A stretch of 64,000 nt of DNA from Curtobacterium salicis. Lineage in GTDB: Bacteria > Actinomycetota > Actinomycetes > Actinomycetales > Microbacteriaceae. The stretch spans positions 558,001 to 622,000 of the forward strand of contig NZ_JAAOYO010000003.1 in NCBI RefSeq assembly GCF_011759505.1, given 5' to 3'. Positions 44,811 through 54,263 of this stretch are shown here, piece by piece. The notes under the pieces are model-generated. The model had not been told where the DNA came from. It did no database searches and saw only the letters and a list, made by a program, of their open reading frames with translations. Position numbers and translations under genes: made by a program. The first letter of the stretch is position 1, and every line of letters starts with the position of its first letter.

Positions 44811-45862
44811 CTGGACGCTTCCCCCAGGTCCGCCCCCGACGACTCCGCGCCACCCCCGCGATGCGTCGACTCGTCGCCGAGACCCGGCTCCACCCCGCCG
44901 AACTCGTGCTGCCGATGTTCATCCGCGAAGGCGCCACCGACGCCATCGACATCACGAGCATGCCCGGGGTGCAGCAGCACTCCCTCGACTCGTTCCGTCG
45001 TGCACTCAACGAGGCCGCGTCGGTCGGCATCGGTGGGGTGAACCTGTTCGGTGTGCCCGAGCACAAGGACGCCGTCGGCTCCGGCGCGACCGACCCGGAC
45101 GGCATCCTCAACGTCGCGATCCGGGTGGCGAAGGAGGAGGTCGGTGACGCACTCGTCGTGCAGTCCGACCTGTGCCTCGACGAGTTCACGGACCACGGCC
45201 ACTGCGGCGTGCTCGCGACCGACGGCTCGGTCGACAACGACGCCACGCTCCTCCGGTACCGCGACATGGCGGTCGCCCAGGCCGAAGCCGGTGCCGAACT
45301 GGTCTGCATGAGCGGGATGATGGACGGCCAGATCGCCGCTGCCCGCGACGCCCTCGACGTCTCCGGCCACTCCGGCACCGCGCTCCTCGCCTACGCGGCG
45401 AAGTACGCCTCCGCCTTCTACGGTCCGTTCCGGGAGGCCGTGGCCTCGACCCTGCAGGGCGACCGCCGCACGTACCAGCTCGACTCCGGCAACGGGCGCG
45501 AGGGGCTGCGCGAGGTCGAGCAGGACATCGAGGAGGGCGCCGACATCGTCATGGTGAAGCCCGCCATGAGCTACCTCGACGTCCTCGCCCGCACGGCGGA
45601 CACCTCGCCGGTCCCGGTCTGGGCGTACCAGATCTCAGGCGAGTACGCGATGATCACCGCAGCCGCCCAGAACGGCTGGATCGACCGGGACGCTGCGGCC
45701 ATTGAGGCGCTCATCGGCATCAAGCGCGCCGGTGCCGACGCGATCCTCACCTACTTCGCGGTCGACATCGCCCGCAAGCTCAACGACGAAGCGGGCCTGC
45801 GCACCTCGGGCAGCACCGCGGACGTCGCCGGCATCGCCACGACCGGGAAGGCCCCCGAATGA
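44807..45862 (+). CDS. hemB: delta-aminolevulinic acid dehydratase
   Basis: 351 residues. Condenses two aminolevulinates to porphobilinogen. The two active-site lysines are Lys199 in [16 protein letters not shown] and Lys251 in [10 protein letters not shown], the Schiff-base lysine. The metal region reads [19 protein letters not shown], with cysteines and aspartates in place. Overlaps hemD (GTGA) and hemL (ATGA). Confidence 0.97.
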   Translation: MTGRFPQVRPRRLRATPAMRRLVAETRLHPAELVLPMFIREGATDAIDITSMPGVQQHSLDSFRRALNEAASVGIGGVNLFGVPEHKDAVGSGATDPDGILNVAIRVAKEEVGDALVVQSDLCLDEFTDHGHCGVLATDGSVDNDATLLRYRDMAVAQAEAGAELVCMSGMMDGQIAAARDALDVSGHSGTALLAYAAKYASAFYGPFREAVASTLQGDRRTYQLDSGNGREGLREVEQDIEEGADIVMVKPAMSYLDVLARTADTSPVPVWAYQISGEYAMITAAAQNGWIDRDAAAIEALIGIKRAGADAILTYFAVDIARKLNDEAGLRTSGSTADVAGIATTGKAPE

Positions 45863-47196
45863 CCTCGACGACGACCACGAACGACCAGCTGTTCGGCCGC
45901 GCGAAGAACAGCATCCCGGGCGGCGTGAACTCCCCGGTCCGTGCGTACGGCTCGGTCGGCGGCACGCCCCGGTTCCTCGTGAACGCGAAGGGCGCGTACG
46001 TCACCGACGCCGAGGGCCGCGAGTACGTCGACCTCGTCGCGTCGTGGGGTCCCGCGATCCTCGGGCACGCCCACCCCGGCACGGTCGAGGCCGTGCAGCA
46101 GGCGGCGGCCCGCGGGCTGTCGTTCGGTGCCTCCACCCCGGGCGAGACCGAGCTGGCGGAGCTCGTCAAGCAGCGGGTGCAGGTGGACGGCGACGGCCCG
46201 ATCGAGAAGATCCGGATGGTGTCGACCGGCACCGAGGCCACCATGACCGCGATCCGCCTGGCGCGTGGCTACACCGGTCGTGACCTGCTGGTGAAGTTCG
46301 CCGGCCACTACCACGGCCACTCCGACTCACTGCTGGCCGAGGCCGGCTCCGGTGTCGCGACGCTCGCCCTCCCCGGCAGCGCGGGCATCACCGCCGAGAC
46401 CGCTGCGCAGACCCTGGTGCTGCCGTACAACGACCTGGACGCCGTCCGTCGCGCGTTCGAGGAGCACTCCGAGCGCATCGCCGCCGTGATCGTCGAGGCC
46501 GCCGCCGCGAACATGGGCGTCCTGGCACCCGAGCGCGGCTTCAACCGGGCGTTGTCGCAGATCACCAGCGCGCACGGTGCGCTGCTCATCGTCGACGAGG
46601 TCCTCACCGGCTTCCGCGTCGGGCCCGCCGGGTGGTGGGGTCTCGAGGCGTCGAACACCGTGCCCGACGGCGCCGGGTGGAAGCCGGACCTCGTCACCTA
46701 CGGCAAGGTCATCGGCGGCGGCATGCCGCTCGCCGCACTCGGTGGTCGGCGCGAGGTGATGGACTTCCTCGCCCCGCTCGGCCCGGTGTACCAGGCGGGC
46801 ACCCTGTCCGGGAACCCGTTGGCGGTGGCCGCCGGCATCGCCACGCTCCGTGCCGCGACGGCCGACGTCTACGCTCACCTGGACCGCACGGCCGACGTCG
46901 TGTCGCGAGCGACGAGCGAGGCGCTGTCCGCCGAGGGGGTCGCGCACACCGTGCAGCACGCCGGCAACCTGTTCTCGTTCGCCTTCACGGACACCCCGCC
47001 GCGGAACTACGACGACGTCCGCGCGCAGGACGTCTTCCGGTACGCACCGTTCTTCCACAGCATGCTCGACTCCGGCATCACCCTGCCGCCGAGCGTGTTC
47101 GAGGCGTGGTTCCTCACCGCGGCCCACGACGAGCGTGCGGTCTCGCAGATCCTCGACGCGCTGCCCGCCGCCGCGAAGGCCGCCGCTGCCGCCTGA
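45859..47196 (+). CDS. hemL: glutamate-1-semialdehyde 2,1-aminomutase
   Basis: 445 residues, PLP enzyme of aminotransferase fold type I. Converts glutamate-1-semialdehyde to 5-aminolevulinate. The N-terminal [19 protein letters not shown] and [17 protein letters not shown] are family blocks, and the PLP lysine is Lys283 in [11 protein letters not shown]. Last gene of the hem run, with a 4-bp overlap on hemB, followed by a hairpin at 47216. It uses the product of HemA, encoded 9 kb away on the other strand. Confidence 0.97.
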   Translation: MTSTTTTNDQLFGRAKNSIPGGVNSPVRAYGSVGGTPRFLVNAKGAYVTDAEGREYVDLVASWGPAILGHAHPGTVEAVQQAAARGLSFGASTPGETELAELVKQRVQVDGDGPIEKIRMVSTGTEATMTAIRLARGYTGRDLLVKFAGHYHGHSDSLLAEAGSGVATLALPGSAGITAETAAQTLVLPYNDLDAVRRAFEEHSERIAAVIVEAAAANMGVLAPERGFNRALSQITSAHGALLIVDEVLTGFRVGPAGWWGLEASNTVPDGAGWKPDLVTYGKVIGGGMPLAALGGRREVMDFLAPLGPVYQAGTLSGNPLAVAAGIATLRAATADVYAHLDRTADVVSRATSEALSAEGVAHTVQHAGNLFSFAFTDTPPRNYDDVRAQDVFRYAPFFHSMLDSGITLPPSVFEAWFLTAAHDERAVSQILDALPAAAKAAAAA

Positions 47197-47215
47197 CTGA
47201 CCCCCCCTCCCGTAA

Positions 47216-47277
47216 AACGCAACGTCGGCGTCGTCGCGCAGCGCGGTACCGCTGCGAGATGGCGCCGACGTTGCGTT
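47216..47277. terminator. nested inverted repeat after hemL
   Basis: Outer arms AACGCAACGTCGGCG (47216-47230) and CGCCGACGTTGCGTT (47263-47277) are perfect 15-bp complements. Inside lies a second perfect 7-bp stem CGCAGCG/CGCTGCG (47237-47243, 47250-47256). Placed 19 bp after hemL and 55 bp from the convergent ABC ATPase gene, it is likely a bidirectional terminator. Confidence 0.75.
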
Positions 47278-47332
47278 CCGCGGACCGGACGGGCCGGACG
47301 GGCGGGCCGGCCGGCCGGGAGGGACGGGGCGG

Positions 47333-48118
47333 CTAGTCCGCGCGCCGCGCGTGCCAGCGACCACCGCTCCGCTCGACCGCCAGCGGGAAGTCGAACGCGG
47401 CCGACACCCGGCCCGAGGTGATGACCTCGTCCGCGTGCCCCTCGGCCACGACGGCCCCGTCGCGCAGCAGCATCGCGTGCGAGGTGGACGCCGGCAGGTC
47501 CTCGAGGTGGTGGGTGACCATCACGCTGCCGAGCTCCGGCTGCCGCACCCGCAGCGCGTCGACGGTCTCGAGCAGGTGCTCCCGCGCGGCGACGTCGAGC
47601 CCGGTGGCGGGTTCGTCGAGCAGCAGCAGCCGGGGTTCGGACATGAGCGCCCGGGCGATGAGTGCGCGTCCGCGTTCGCCCTGGGACAGCACCGGCCAGC
47701 GGGCGTCCCGGCGCGCGGACAGCCCGACGTCGGCGACGTGCTGCTCGGCGCGGGCGACCTGCTCGGCGCTCGGCTCCCACCGCACCATGAGGTCCGTCGT
47801 GCCGGTCAGTCCGGTGAGCACGGTCTCCAGCACGGTGAGCGGCGAGAGCATCCGGTGCCGTGGGTCGACGTGCCCGATGTGCTCGCGGAGCTCCCGGACG
47901 TCGACCCGGCCCAGGCGGTGCCCGAGCAGGTCGACGGTGCCGGCGGAGGGGTGCCCGGTCGCCCCGAGGACCGCGAGCAGGGTGGACTTGCCGGCGCCGT
48001 TCGGGCCGAGCAGCGCCCAGTGCTCGCCGGCCCGGACGGTCAGGTCGACGTCGTGCAGCAGGTCACGGCCGCCGCGGGTGACCCGGAGTCCGGACGCGTG
48101 GAGGAGGACGTCGGTCAT
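47333..48118 (-). CDS. ABC-type ATPase, stand-alone
   Basis: 261 residues from ATG 48118, with GAGGAT upstream. Walker A GPNGAGKST, Q-loop region HVDPRHR, signature LSQGERGRALIARAL, Walker B RLLLLDEPATGLD and H-loop VMVTHH. It resembles YlmA/ModF-like importer ATPases. No permease gene is adjacent, so its membrane partner, if any, is elsewhere. A heme or metal link is possible from the location but not shown. Confidence 0.88.
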   Translation of the reverse strand: MTDVLLHASGLRVTRGGRDLLHDVDLTVRAGEHWALLGPNGAGKSTLLAVLGATGHPSAGTVDLLGHRLGRVDVRELREHIGHVDPRHRMLSPLTVLETVLTGLTGTTDLMVRWEPSAEQVARAEQHVADVGLSARRDARWPVLSQGERGRALIARALMSEPRLLLLDEPATGLDVAAREHLLETVDALRVRQPELGSVMVTHHLEDLPASTSHAMLLRDGAVVAEGHADEVITSGRVSAAFDFPLAVERSGGRWHARRAD

Positions 48119-48156
48119 CAGTCCATCCTCGCGCACCTCGTGGGGTCCGCGTTCGG

Positions 48157-48825
48157 TCAGGCCTTCGCGGCCCGGGCGGTGGCGAGGTGCTCGGCCATCG
48201 CGCGACCGAGGCCGCGGACGAGTGCTCCACCCGCTTCACCGTCGCGGCCCTTCGCCGCGGCACGGAAGCCGTCGAGGGCCTGCGCCACGTCCCAGAAGAC
48301 GAACTCGGGCTCGCCGATCCGGACGAACTTCGCGCGGTTCAGCAGCGATTCGCTCGTCTTGATCAGCAGTTCGTTGCCGGACTTCTGCACCATGAACGCG
48401 ATCGCCCGGTCGATGTCGTCGTTGAGGGCGCGGTCCTCGGCCTTCGCGTGGGCGCGCATGTCGTCGAGGATCGCGCCGAAGGCCTTCACGTCGGCGTCCT
48501 CGAAGCGGGGGAAGGACCAGCGTGCAGCGAGCTCACCGAAGCCGAAGAGCATCTGGAACGCGTCGTCGTAGGCCTCACGCGTGGGGGAGGCGACGCGGGT
48601 GTACCGGTTCGCCTCCATCTCGACCAGGCCGTAGTCGACGAGCTTGGCGATCGCCTCGCGGATCGGCGTGCGACTGACACCCAGCCAGGCGACGAGCTCG
48701 TCGTCGTTGAGACGCTCGCCGGCCTGCAGGGTGCCGTCCTGGATCGCCCCGAGCATCTTCTCGAGGACGACGTCCCGGAGGAGCTTGCGCGGCGAGTTCT
48801 CGACGGTCGACTTGGGTACCGGCAT
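48157..48825 (-). CDS. GntR-family transcriptional regulator (FadR-like)
   Basis: 222 residues. The N-terminal winged helix reads VLEKMLGAIQDGTLQAGERL, then DDELVAWLGVSRTPIREAIAKL, the GntR signature. The C-terminal all-helical effector domain is FadR/FCD-like in size but lacks obvious metal histidines. The start is ATG 48825 with GAAGGAGA upstream; an ATG at 48858 is less likely. A LacI-type site (48877) overlaps its promoter region, so it may be controlled by a carbon regulator. Target genes not evident. Confidence 0.9.
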   Translation of the reverse strand: MPVPKSTVENSPRKLLRDVVLEKMLGAIQDGTLQAGERLNDDELVAWLGVSRTPIREAIAKLVDYGLVEMEANRYTRVASPTREAYDDAFQMLFGFGELAARWSFPRFEDADVKAFGAILDDMRAHAKAEDRALNDDIDRAIAFMVQKSGNELLIKTSESLLNRAKFVRIGEPEFVFWDVAQALDGFRAAAKGRDGEAGGALVRGLGRAMAEHLATARAAKA

Positions 48826-48876
48826 CCGGGTCTCCTTCAGAAGGTGTTCGGTATTCAAATCCTAACGTGACATTGT

Positions 48877-48888
48877 GCAAACGCTTGC
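48877..48888. promoter_or_regulatory. LacI-type operator upstream of the gntR gene
   Basis: GCAAACGCTTGC matches the GCAAnCGnTTGC consensus of LacI-family sites with central CG. On the minus strand TTGCAC at its edge could be a -35 box with TGAATA 17 bp further as -10, which would place the operator over the promoter. Confidence 0.5.
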
Positions 48889-48911
48889 GAAGAATCGACG
48901 GGAGGCACGGA

Positions 48912-49889
48912 TCACCGCGTCACGTCGACCACGGTCCGCCCGTGCACCCGTCCCGCCACCACCTCGGCGCCGACGTCGATCGCCTCGGCGAGCCCGACGC
49001 TCCGCGTCACCGCCCGGAGCAGCGCCGGGTCGAGGTCGGTCCCCAGCCGCGCCCACGCCCGCTGCCGGAGGTCGAGCGGTGCCGCGACCGAGTCGATGCC
49101 GAGCAGGGACACCCCGCGCAGGATGAACGGCAGCACCGTCGTCGACAGGGTGGTGTACTGCGCGAGGCCGCACGCCGTGACCGCTCCGCCGTACTGCGTC
49201 GCGGCGAGGACGTTCGCCAGGGTCGCGCCGCCGACGCTGTCCACCGCGCCGGCCCAGACCGCCCGCTGCATCGGCTTGCCCGGCTCGGCGAACTGCGCAC
49301 GGTCGACGACGTCCGTGGCGCCGAGGGCCCGGAGCGAGTCGCCGTTCTCCGGGCGACCGGTCGACGCCGTCACCCGGTACCCACGGTCCGCGAGCAGGGC
49401 GATCGCCACCGTGCCGACCCCGCCCGAGGCCCCGGTCACCAGGACCGGTCCGTCCTCGGGGGCGACCACGCGCTCGAGTGCCAGGACGCTGAGCATCGCG
49501 GTGAAGCCCGCCGTGCCGATCGCTGCCGCGAGGTCGTCGTCGAGACGCTCCGGCAGCACGACGAGCGCGTCCACCGGGACCACGCACTGCTCCGCCCACC
49601 CGCCGTGACGGGTCTCGCCCGCGCCGGCGCCGGTGAGGACCACGCGCTCGCCGACCGCCACGTCCTGCACGTCCGGCCCGACCGCGACGACGGTGCCGAC
49701 CACGTCGATGCCCGGGACGAGCGGGTCGGTCCGCACCACGCCGGGATCGCCGGCGACGGCCAGGCCGTCCTTGTAGTTGACGCTCGACCGCGTGACGGCG
49801 ACCAGCGCCTCCCGGTCGCCGGGCGCGGGCAGGTCGACGTCGGTGACGACGGGGGCGGCGGAACGGGACACGAGGACGGCGCGGGTCAT
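48912..49889 (-). CDS. MDR-family oxidoreductase, AcuI/YhdH-like
   Basis: 325 residues from ATG 49889. Zinc-free medium-chain reductase. N-terminal domain has RSSVNYKDGLAVAGDPGV and GIDVVGTVVAVG; the nucleotide motif is VTGASGGVGTVAIALLA. AcuI (acryloyl-CoA reductase) relatives share SSVNYKD and the length. It would use NADPH to reduce an enoyl-CoA or quinone. It lies 86 bp from the gntR gene in the same direction, downstream, so it may be its partner gene. Confidence 0.9.
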   Translation of the reverse strand: MTRAVLVSRSAAPVVTDVDLPAPGDREALVAVTRSSVNYKDGLAVAGDPGVVRTDPLVPGIDVVGTVVAVGPDVQDVAVGERVVLTGAGAGETRHGGWAEQCVVPVDALVVLPERLDDDLAAAIGTAGFTAMLSVLALERVVAPEDGPVLVTGASGGVGTVAIALLADRGYRVTASTGRPENGDSLRALGATDVVDRAQFAEPGKPMQRAVWAGAVDSVGGATLANVLAATQYGGAVTACGLAQYTTLSTTVLPFILRGVSLLGIDSVAAPLDLRQRAWARLGTDLDPALLRAVTRSVGLAEAIDVGAEVVAGRVHGRTVVDVTR

Positions 49890-49946
49890 GCGCGCGACGC
49901 TACCCCGGGCCTCCCGGCCGGGACGGCCCACCGGACGGTTCGCGCC

Positions 49947-49986
49947 CAGCGACACCGTTCGTCCCCGCGCGCGAGCGCTGTCGCTG
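49947..49986 (-). terminator. inverted repeat after pfkA
   Basis: CAGCGACA (49947-49954) and TGTCGCTG (49979-49986) are perfect 8-bp arms around a 24-nt loop, 30 nt downstream of the pfkA stop on the minus strand. The long loop makes this a weak terminator candidate. Confidence 0.4.
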
Positions 49987-50015
49987 AGCGCGGAACCCGC
50001 CCGCCGCCGCCCGTC

Positions 50016-51044
50016 TCAGCCGAACATGATGGCGGCCTCGTCGTACCGGTCCTGCGGCACGGTCTTCAGCTCGCCGAGCGCGTCCGCGAACGACACGTGC
50101 ACGATCTCGGTGCCCTTCAGCGCGACCATCCGGCCCCAGCGCTCCTCGACGACCGCGTCGATCGCCGCCAGCCCGAGCCGGGTCGACAGCACCCGGTCGT
50201 ACGCCGTCGGCGTGCCCCCGCGCTGGATGTGCCCCAGTGTCGTGGCGCGGGTCTCGATGCCGGTCATCTCCTCGATGAGCGGGGCGAGGCGCTCACCGAT
50301 GCCGCCCAGACGCGGTCGACCGAACGCGTCCAGGCCACGCTCGGTGTGGGCGGTGTCCTCGTGGTCGGGGACGAAGCCCTCGGCGACCACGACCAGCGGC
50401 GCGCGTCCGCGGTCGTAGGCGGCCTGCACCCACTCGCCGATCTGCGCCAGCGACGTCTTCTGCTCGGGGATCAGGATCGCGTGCGCGCCCGCCGCCATGC
50501 CCGAGTGCAGGGCGATCCAGCCGACGTGGCGACCCATGACCTCGGCGACCATGCAGCGGGAGTGCGACTCACCGGTGGTGCGGAGGCGGTCCATGGCCTC
50601 GGTCGCGATCGCCACTGCGGTGTCGAACCCGAACGTGTAGTCGGTGGCGCCCAGGTCGTTGTCGACCGTCTTCGGCACACCGACGATCTGCAGGCCGGCG
50701 TCGGTGAGGCGCTTCGCGGCGGCCAGCGTGCCTTCGCCGCCGATCGCGACGACGGCGTCGATGCCGTGCCGCTCCAGCGTCTTCGTGATGTTCTCGACGC
50801 CACCGTTCGGACCTTCGAAGGGGTTCGTCCGGCTGGTGCCGAGGATCGTCCCGCCCTGCTTCGCGATGCCCTGGATGTCCTTCCGGCCGAGCGGCACGAT
50901 GTCGCCCTCGACCACACCCCGCCAGCCGTCCCGGAAGCCGACGAACTCGTGGCCGTGGATGGCGATGCCCTTGAGCACGATGGCGCGGATGACCGCGTTG
51001 AGGCCGGGGCAGTCGCCGCCGGAGGTGAGGATGCCGATGCGCAT
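50016..51044 (-). CDS. pfkA: 6-phosphofructokinase
   Basis: 342 residues. Phosphorylates fructose-6-phosphate in glycolysis. TSGGDCPGLNAVIR at the start is the phosphoryl-donor loop, GGEGTLAAAKRL holds the Gly at the ATP-discriminating position (G104 type) and GVPKTVDNDL has Lys at the 124-type position. This G104/K124 pair occurs in the actinobacterial group III enzymes, some of which use ATP and others PPi, so donor choice is not settled. Catalytic Asp is in TVDND. Full length for the group. Start ATG 51044 with GGGAG upstream. Confidence 0.93.
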   Translation of the reverse strand: MRIGILTSGGDCPGLNAVIRAIVLKGIAIHGHEFVGFRDGWRGVVEGDIVPLGRKDIQGIAKQGGTILGTSRTNPFEGPNGGVENITKTLERHGIDAVVAIGGEGTLAAAKRLTDAGLQIVGVPKTVDNDLGATDYTFGFDTAVAIATEAMDRLRTTGESHSRCMVAEVMGRHVGWIALHSGMAAGAHAILIPEQKTSLAQIGEWVQAAYDRGRAPLVVVAEGFVPDHEDTAHTERGLDAFGRPRLGGIGERLAPLIEEMTGIETRATTLGHIQRGGTPTAYDRVLSTRLGLAAIDAVVEERWGRMVALKGTEIVHVSFADALGELKTVPQDRYDEAAIMFG

Positions 51045-51116
51045 GGTGACTCCCGTGGTCGGGTCCGAAGGGACGTGCCCATCATGTCTGACGGCGGTTC
51101 CGCTTACCATCCCTGC

Positions 51117-52091
51117 ATGCCCTCCGTCCGTCCCGTCGCCGCGTCCCCGGCGGTCCGTCCCGGTGCGGACGACGGGGCCGGTCGCGTCGACACGGTGTAC
51201 CGGCCGGGAGGCCCGGTGGACGTGGTCGCGACGCTGCGGCCCCTGTCGCGCGGCTCCGGCGACCCGGCGCACCGGGTGGTCGGCTCAGACGTGTGGCTCG
51301 CCCTCCGGACGCCCGAGGGGCCGGCGTCGGTGCTCCTCCGACCCGTCGGCGACACCGTGGCGATCAGCGCGTGGGGCGACGGTGCGCCCTGGGCCGTCGC
51401 GCACGGGCCGGACCTGGTCGGACGCGGTGACGACTGGGACGACCTCGACGTGTCCGCGCATGCCTTCCTCGCGCAGGCACGACACCGCCAGCCGGGGTTA
51501 CGACTGCTGCGGACGAACACGGTCGTCGCGATGCTCGTGCCGGCGATCATGGAGCAGAAGGTGACCTCCCGTCAGGCCTGGCGCGCGTGGCGGTACCTCG
51601 TGCAGCGGTTCGGCACACCCGCGCCCGGACCGGCTCCGGAGGGCATGGTCGTCCCGCCGGACGCCGACACCTGGGCCCGGATCCCGAGCTGGGAGTGGCA
51701 CAAGGCCGGCATCGAACCCGGTCGGTCGGCCACGGTGATGCGGGTCGTGCAGGTCGCACCCGCTCTCGAGCGGACGCTGACCCTCGGCCGCGGCGGCGAA
51801 CTCGTCGCCAGTCGACTGCAGTCGATCCCCGGCGTCGGACCGTGGACCGCTGCCGAGACGGCGCAGCGGGCCCACGGCGACCCGGATTCGCCGAGCGTCG
51901 GGGACTACCACGTGCCCGCGCTCGTCGGGTGGGCGCTCACCGGCGGACCCGTCGACGACGACGGGATGCTCGAACTCCTCGAGCCCTGGCGCGGACACCG
52001 GGAGCGGGTGGTGCGGTTGATCGCGGGCTCGGGCTTCCGGAAACCGACGTTCGGGCCGCGGATGACGATCCAGGACCACCGGGGGCACTGA
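51117..52091 (+). CDS. AlkA-like DNA-3-methyladenine glycosylase
   Basis: 324 residues from ATG 51117. The HhH-GPD domain has LQSIPGVGPWTAAE and the catalytic aspartate in SVGDYHVPALVGWAL. A preceding N-terminal beta domain (~residues 25-110) is like that of AlkA/DNA glycosylase II. It would excise alkylated purines. TACCAT ends six bases before the ATG and no Shine-Dalgarno is seen, so a leaderless mRNA is likely. Divergent from pfkA with a 72-bp gap. Confidence 0.9.
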   Translation: MPSVRPVAASPAVRPGADDGAGRVDTVYRPGGPVDVVATLRPLSRGSGDPAHRVVGSDVWLALRTPEGPASVLLRPVGDTVAISAWGDGAPWAVAHGPDLVGRGDDWDDLDVSAHAFLAQARHRQPGLRLLRTNTVVAMLVPAIMEQKVTSRQAWRAWRYLVQRFGTPAPGPAPEGMVVPPDADTWARIPSWEWHKAGIEPGRSATVMRVVQVAPALERTLTLGRGGELVASRLQSIPGVGPWTAAETAQRAHGDPDSPSVGDYHVPALVGWALTGGPVDDDGMLELLEPWRGHRERVVRLIAGSGFRKPTFGPRMTIQDHRGH

Positions 52092-52094
52092 AGT

Positions 52095-52958
52095 TCAGCG
52101 GTGGTGCGCGCCGTCTCCGGCCAGGACCGCGCGGTAGCCCTCGCGGAAGGTCGGGTACCGGAAGGCGAAGCCCGTCGAGCGGAGCAGCGCGTTCGACAGG
52201 CGCTTGTCGCCGCCCGCCTGCCGGTCCGACGCCGGCCCGTGCTCCGGCGCCGGGACACCGAGCTCGCCGGCGAGGAACCGCAGCACGTCGTCGAGGCGGG
52301 CCGGTTCGTCATCGGTGCCGAGGTACGTCGGTGCCGGGTCGTCCAGCGTCGCGAGGTGCACGATCGCCGCCGCGGCGTCGTCGCGGTGGATGCGGTTCGT
52401 GTGCGGCGACGACACCTCGGCCGGGGCGAGTCGAGCGCGACCGGACCGCACCTGGTCGATCAGCCGCTCGCGCCCGGGGCCGTAGATGCCCGACAGGCGG
52501 AGGAGCACGGCACCCGGCGCCCGTTCGCGGAGCAGCGCTTCGGCCTCCACGAGGACCGTCGCCGTCGGGGTCCCGCCGGTCGCCGGTGTCTCCTCGGTGA
52601 CCGTGCTGCCGTCGGAGACGTCGTACACCGCCGTCGAGGACACGACGACGAGCCGAGGAGCCGCGCCCGAGCGGTCGATGCCGTCGAGCACGTTCCGCAG
52701 GCCGTCGACGTAGGTCGCGCGGTACTCGTCCGGGTCGCGGCTGCCCGCGGCCAGGGCGACGACGACGATCGCGGTGTCGTGGGCGATCTCGGGCACGTCG
52801 TCGCGGAGGTCGGTGCTCCGACCCTCGATCGGCGCGGGCAGGAGCTCGGCGCGGCGCCGGAGGCCGACGACGCGGTACCCGAGGTCGGCGAAGCGCAGGG
52901 CGGCCTCGGTGCCGAGGTCGCCGCAGCCGGCGATGACGACTCTCTGGTGGTCTGACAT
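52095..52958 (-). CDS. NAD-dependent epimerase/SDR-like protein (YeeZ type)
   Basis: 287 residues. The N-terminal dinucleotide motif is VVIAGCGDLGTEAALRFA, an atypical SDR pattern with G-x-G-x-x-G, then VVSSTAVYDVSDG and ATVLVEAEALLRE, where YxxxK is replaced. This is the YeeZ/ErvB-like extended SDR group with unclear activity. It converges with the glycosylase gene, stop codons 3 bp apart. It may be non-catalytic. Confidence 0.85.
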   Translation of the reverse strand: MSDHQRVVIAGCGDLGTEAALRFADLGYRVVGLRRRAELLPAPIEGRSTDLRDDVPEIAHDTAIVVVALAAGSRDPDEYRATYVDGLRNVLDGIDRSGAAPRLVVVSSTAVYDVSDGSTVTEETPATGGTPTATVLVEAEALLRERAPGAVLLRLSGIYGPGRERLIDQVRSGRARLAPAEVSSPHTNRIHRDDAAAAIVHLATLDDPAPTYLGTDDEPARLDDVLRFLAGELGVPAPEHGPASDRQAGGDKRLSNALLRSTGFAFRYPTFREGYRAVLAGDGAHHR

Positions 52959-53066
52959 CTGTCGACCCTCCCACGGATGCCGTCAGGGCGGTCGAGTCCG
53001 CCGCCCGTGCCGCCGGGCGACGACCACGTATGCTCACGACGAGGCCGCACTGTTCGCCGACGCAGC

Positions 53067-53078
53067 TTCCGTACGGAA
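53067..53078. promoter_or_regulatory. 12-bp palindrome upstream of the araC-type gene
   Basis: TTCCGTACGGAA, a perfect palindrome 42 bp before the chosen start. AraC regulators normally bind direct repeats, so a different regulator could act here. Confidence 0.4.
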
Positions 53079-53120
53079 CGTGCCACGAAGTCGAACATCG
53101 ATGCACGCCTGAGGGACATG

Positions 53121-54125
53121 ATGGCCACCGTCGACGACGGACCGCTGCACCGGTCGTCCGTCGGCGCGCAGCCCGCGTGGCACGACGTCCGCATCGAGGC
53201 GGCCGGTTCGAGTCCCGATGCGGCGGTGGCCGAACTGAGCGGCTTCTACTCGGGTCACGACTGGGCAGCCGCCCCGACCGGACAGCCGTTCGCGTACCGG
53301 TACAGCGCCGTGGGTGACGGCGACGTCACGCTGCGGCGTGCGCAGTTCTCCGGCGCGATCCGCGGTGCCGTCCCGCCGACGGACGACTACATCGTGCAGT
53401 GGCTGACCGCCGGGGAAGGCACCCCGGACGTGCTGCACGACCGTGTCCCGATGGTCCGGGACGTGCCGATGCTGCTCCCGACCGCCCGCGAGTTCGTCTT
53501 CGAGTACGCCGACCACGACCAGCGCCTCGTGCACCTGTCCCGTCGACTCGTGCACGAGGTCGCGGACGAGCTCTTCCACACCGGGCCCGTCGACGATCTC
53601 GGCATCGACCACCTCCACCCGCTCGACCCCGCTGCGATCGCGCGGTGGCGCGGCAGCCTGCACCTGCTCTCCCGCGAGCTCCGGGAGGGTTCCGATGGCG
53701 GCGGCCTGGTCCGGTCCACCCTGTCGCGGGACGTCGTCGTGGCGTTCCTGCGGATGTACCCGCCGCGGGTGGTCGCGTTGCCCGCCGCGGTGTACCTGCC
53801 CAGGCGGGAGCGGCTCCGCGCCGCGGTGGAGTACATCCACGAGCACGTCACCGAACCGCTCCGGGTCGCCGACATCGCGGCCGCGGCGGGGTTCAGTGTG
53901 CGGGCCACCCAGGAGGCCTTCCAGCACTCGATCGGCCGCTCACCGCTCCACTACCTGCAGCACGTCCGCCTGCAGCGGGTCCGGCAGGACCTGCTGCACG
54001 CCGACCCGGAGACCTCGAGCGTCCGCGAGGTCGCCCACCGGTGGGGGTTCGACCACCTCGGTCGGTTCTCGGCGGCCTACCGCGTGGCGTTCGACGAGTA
54101 CCCACGCGTCACCCTCCGACGGTGA
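53121..54125 (+). CDS. AraC-family transcriptional regulator
   Basis: 334 residues. The C-terminal ~100 residues hold two helix-turn-helix units: LRVADIAAAAGFSVRATQEAF and VREVAHRWGFDHLGRFSAAY, ending YPRVTLRR. The N-terminal ~220 residues have AYRYSAVGDGDVTLRRAQFSG and a cupin-like effector region of the AraC-binding-like (PF14525) group. ATG 53121 is preferred over an adjacent ATG 53118 because GAGGG lies at a suitable distance. A palindrome lies upstream. Targets unknown. Confidence 0.92.
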   Translation: MATVDDGPLHRSSVGAQPAWHDVRIEAAGSSPDAAVAELSGFYSGHDWAAAPTGQPFAYRYSAVGDGDVTLRRAQFSGAIRGAVPPTDDYIVQWLTAGEGTPDVLHDRVPMVRDVPMLLPTAREFVFEYADHDQRLVHLSRRLVHEVADELFHTGPVDDLGIDHLHPLDPAAIARWRGSLHLLSRELREGSDGGGLVRSTLSRDVVVAFLRMYPPRVVALPAAVYLPRRERLRAAVEYIHEHVTEPLRVADIAAAAGFSVRATQEAFQHSIGRSPLHYLQHVRLQRVRQDLLHADPETSSVREVAHRWGFDHLGRFSAAYRVAFDEYPRVTLRR

Positions 54126-54263
54126 CGAGCCGCCGATCGGGCACCATCCCGGTCGTCCGGTGACCGCATGCACGACGACATGTCCGGTCACACATGTGGC
54201 CGGCCTACCGTCGGAGTCGGTCGTCGGTCTCTGGTGTCGGCGCAACACAGGAAGTCGGCGCTC

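Noticed and set aside
48867..51116. Upstream part of the long plus-strand frame ending in the glycosylase
   Set aside because: It is antisense to the reductase and pfkA genes; the glycosylase domain starts at 51117.
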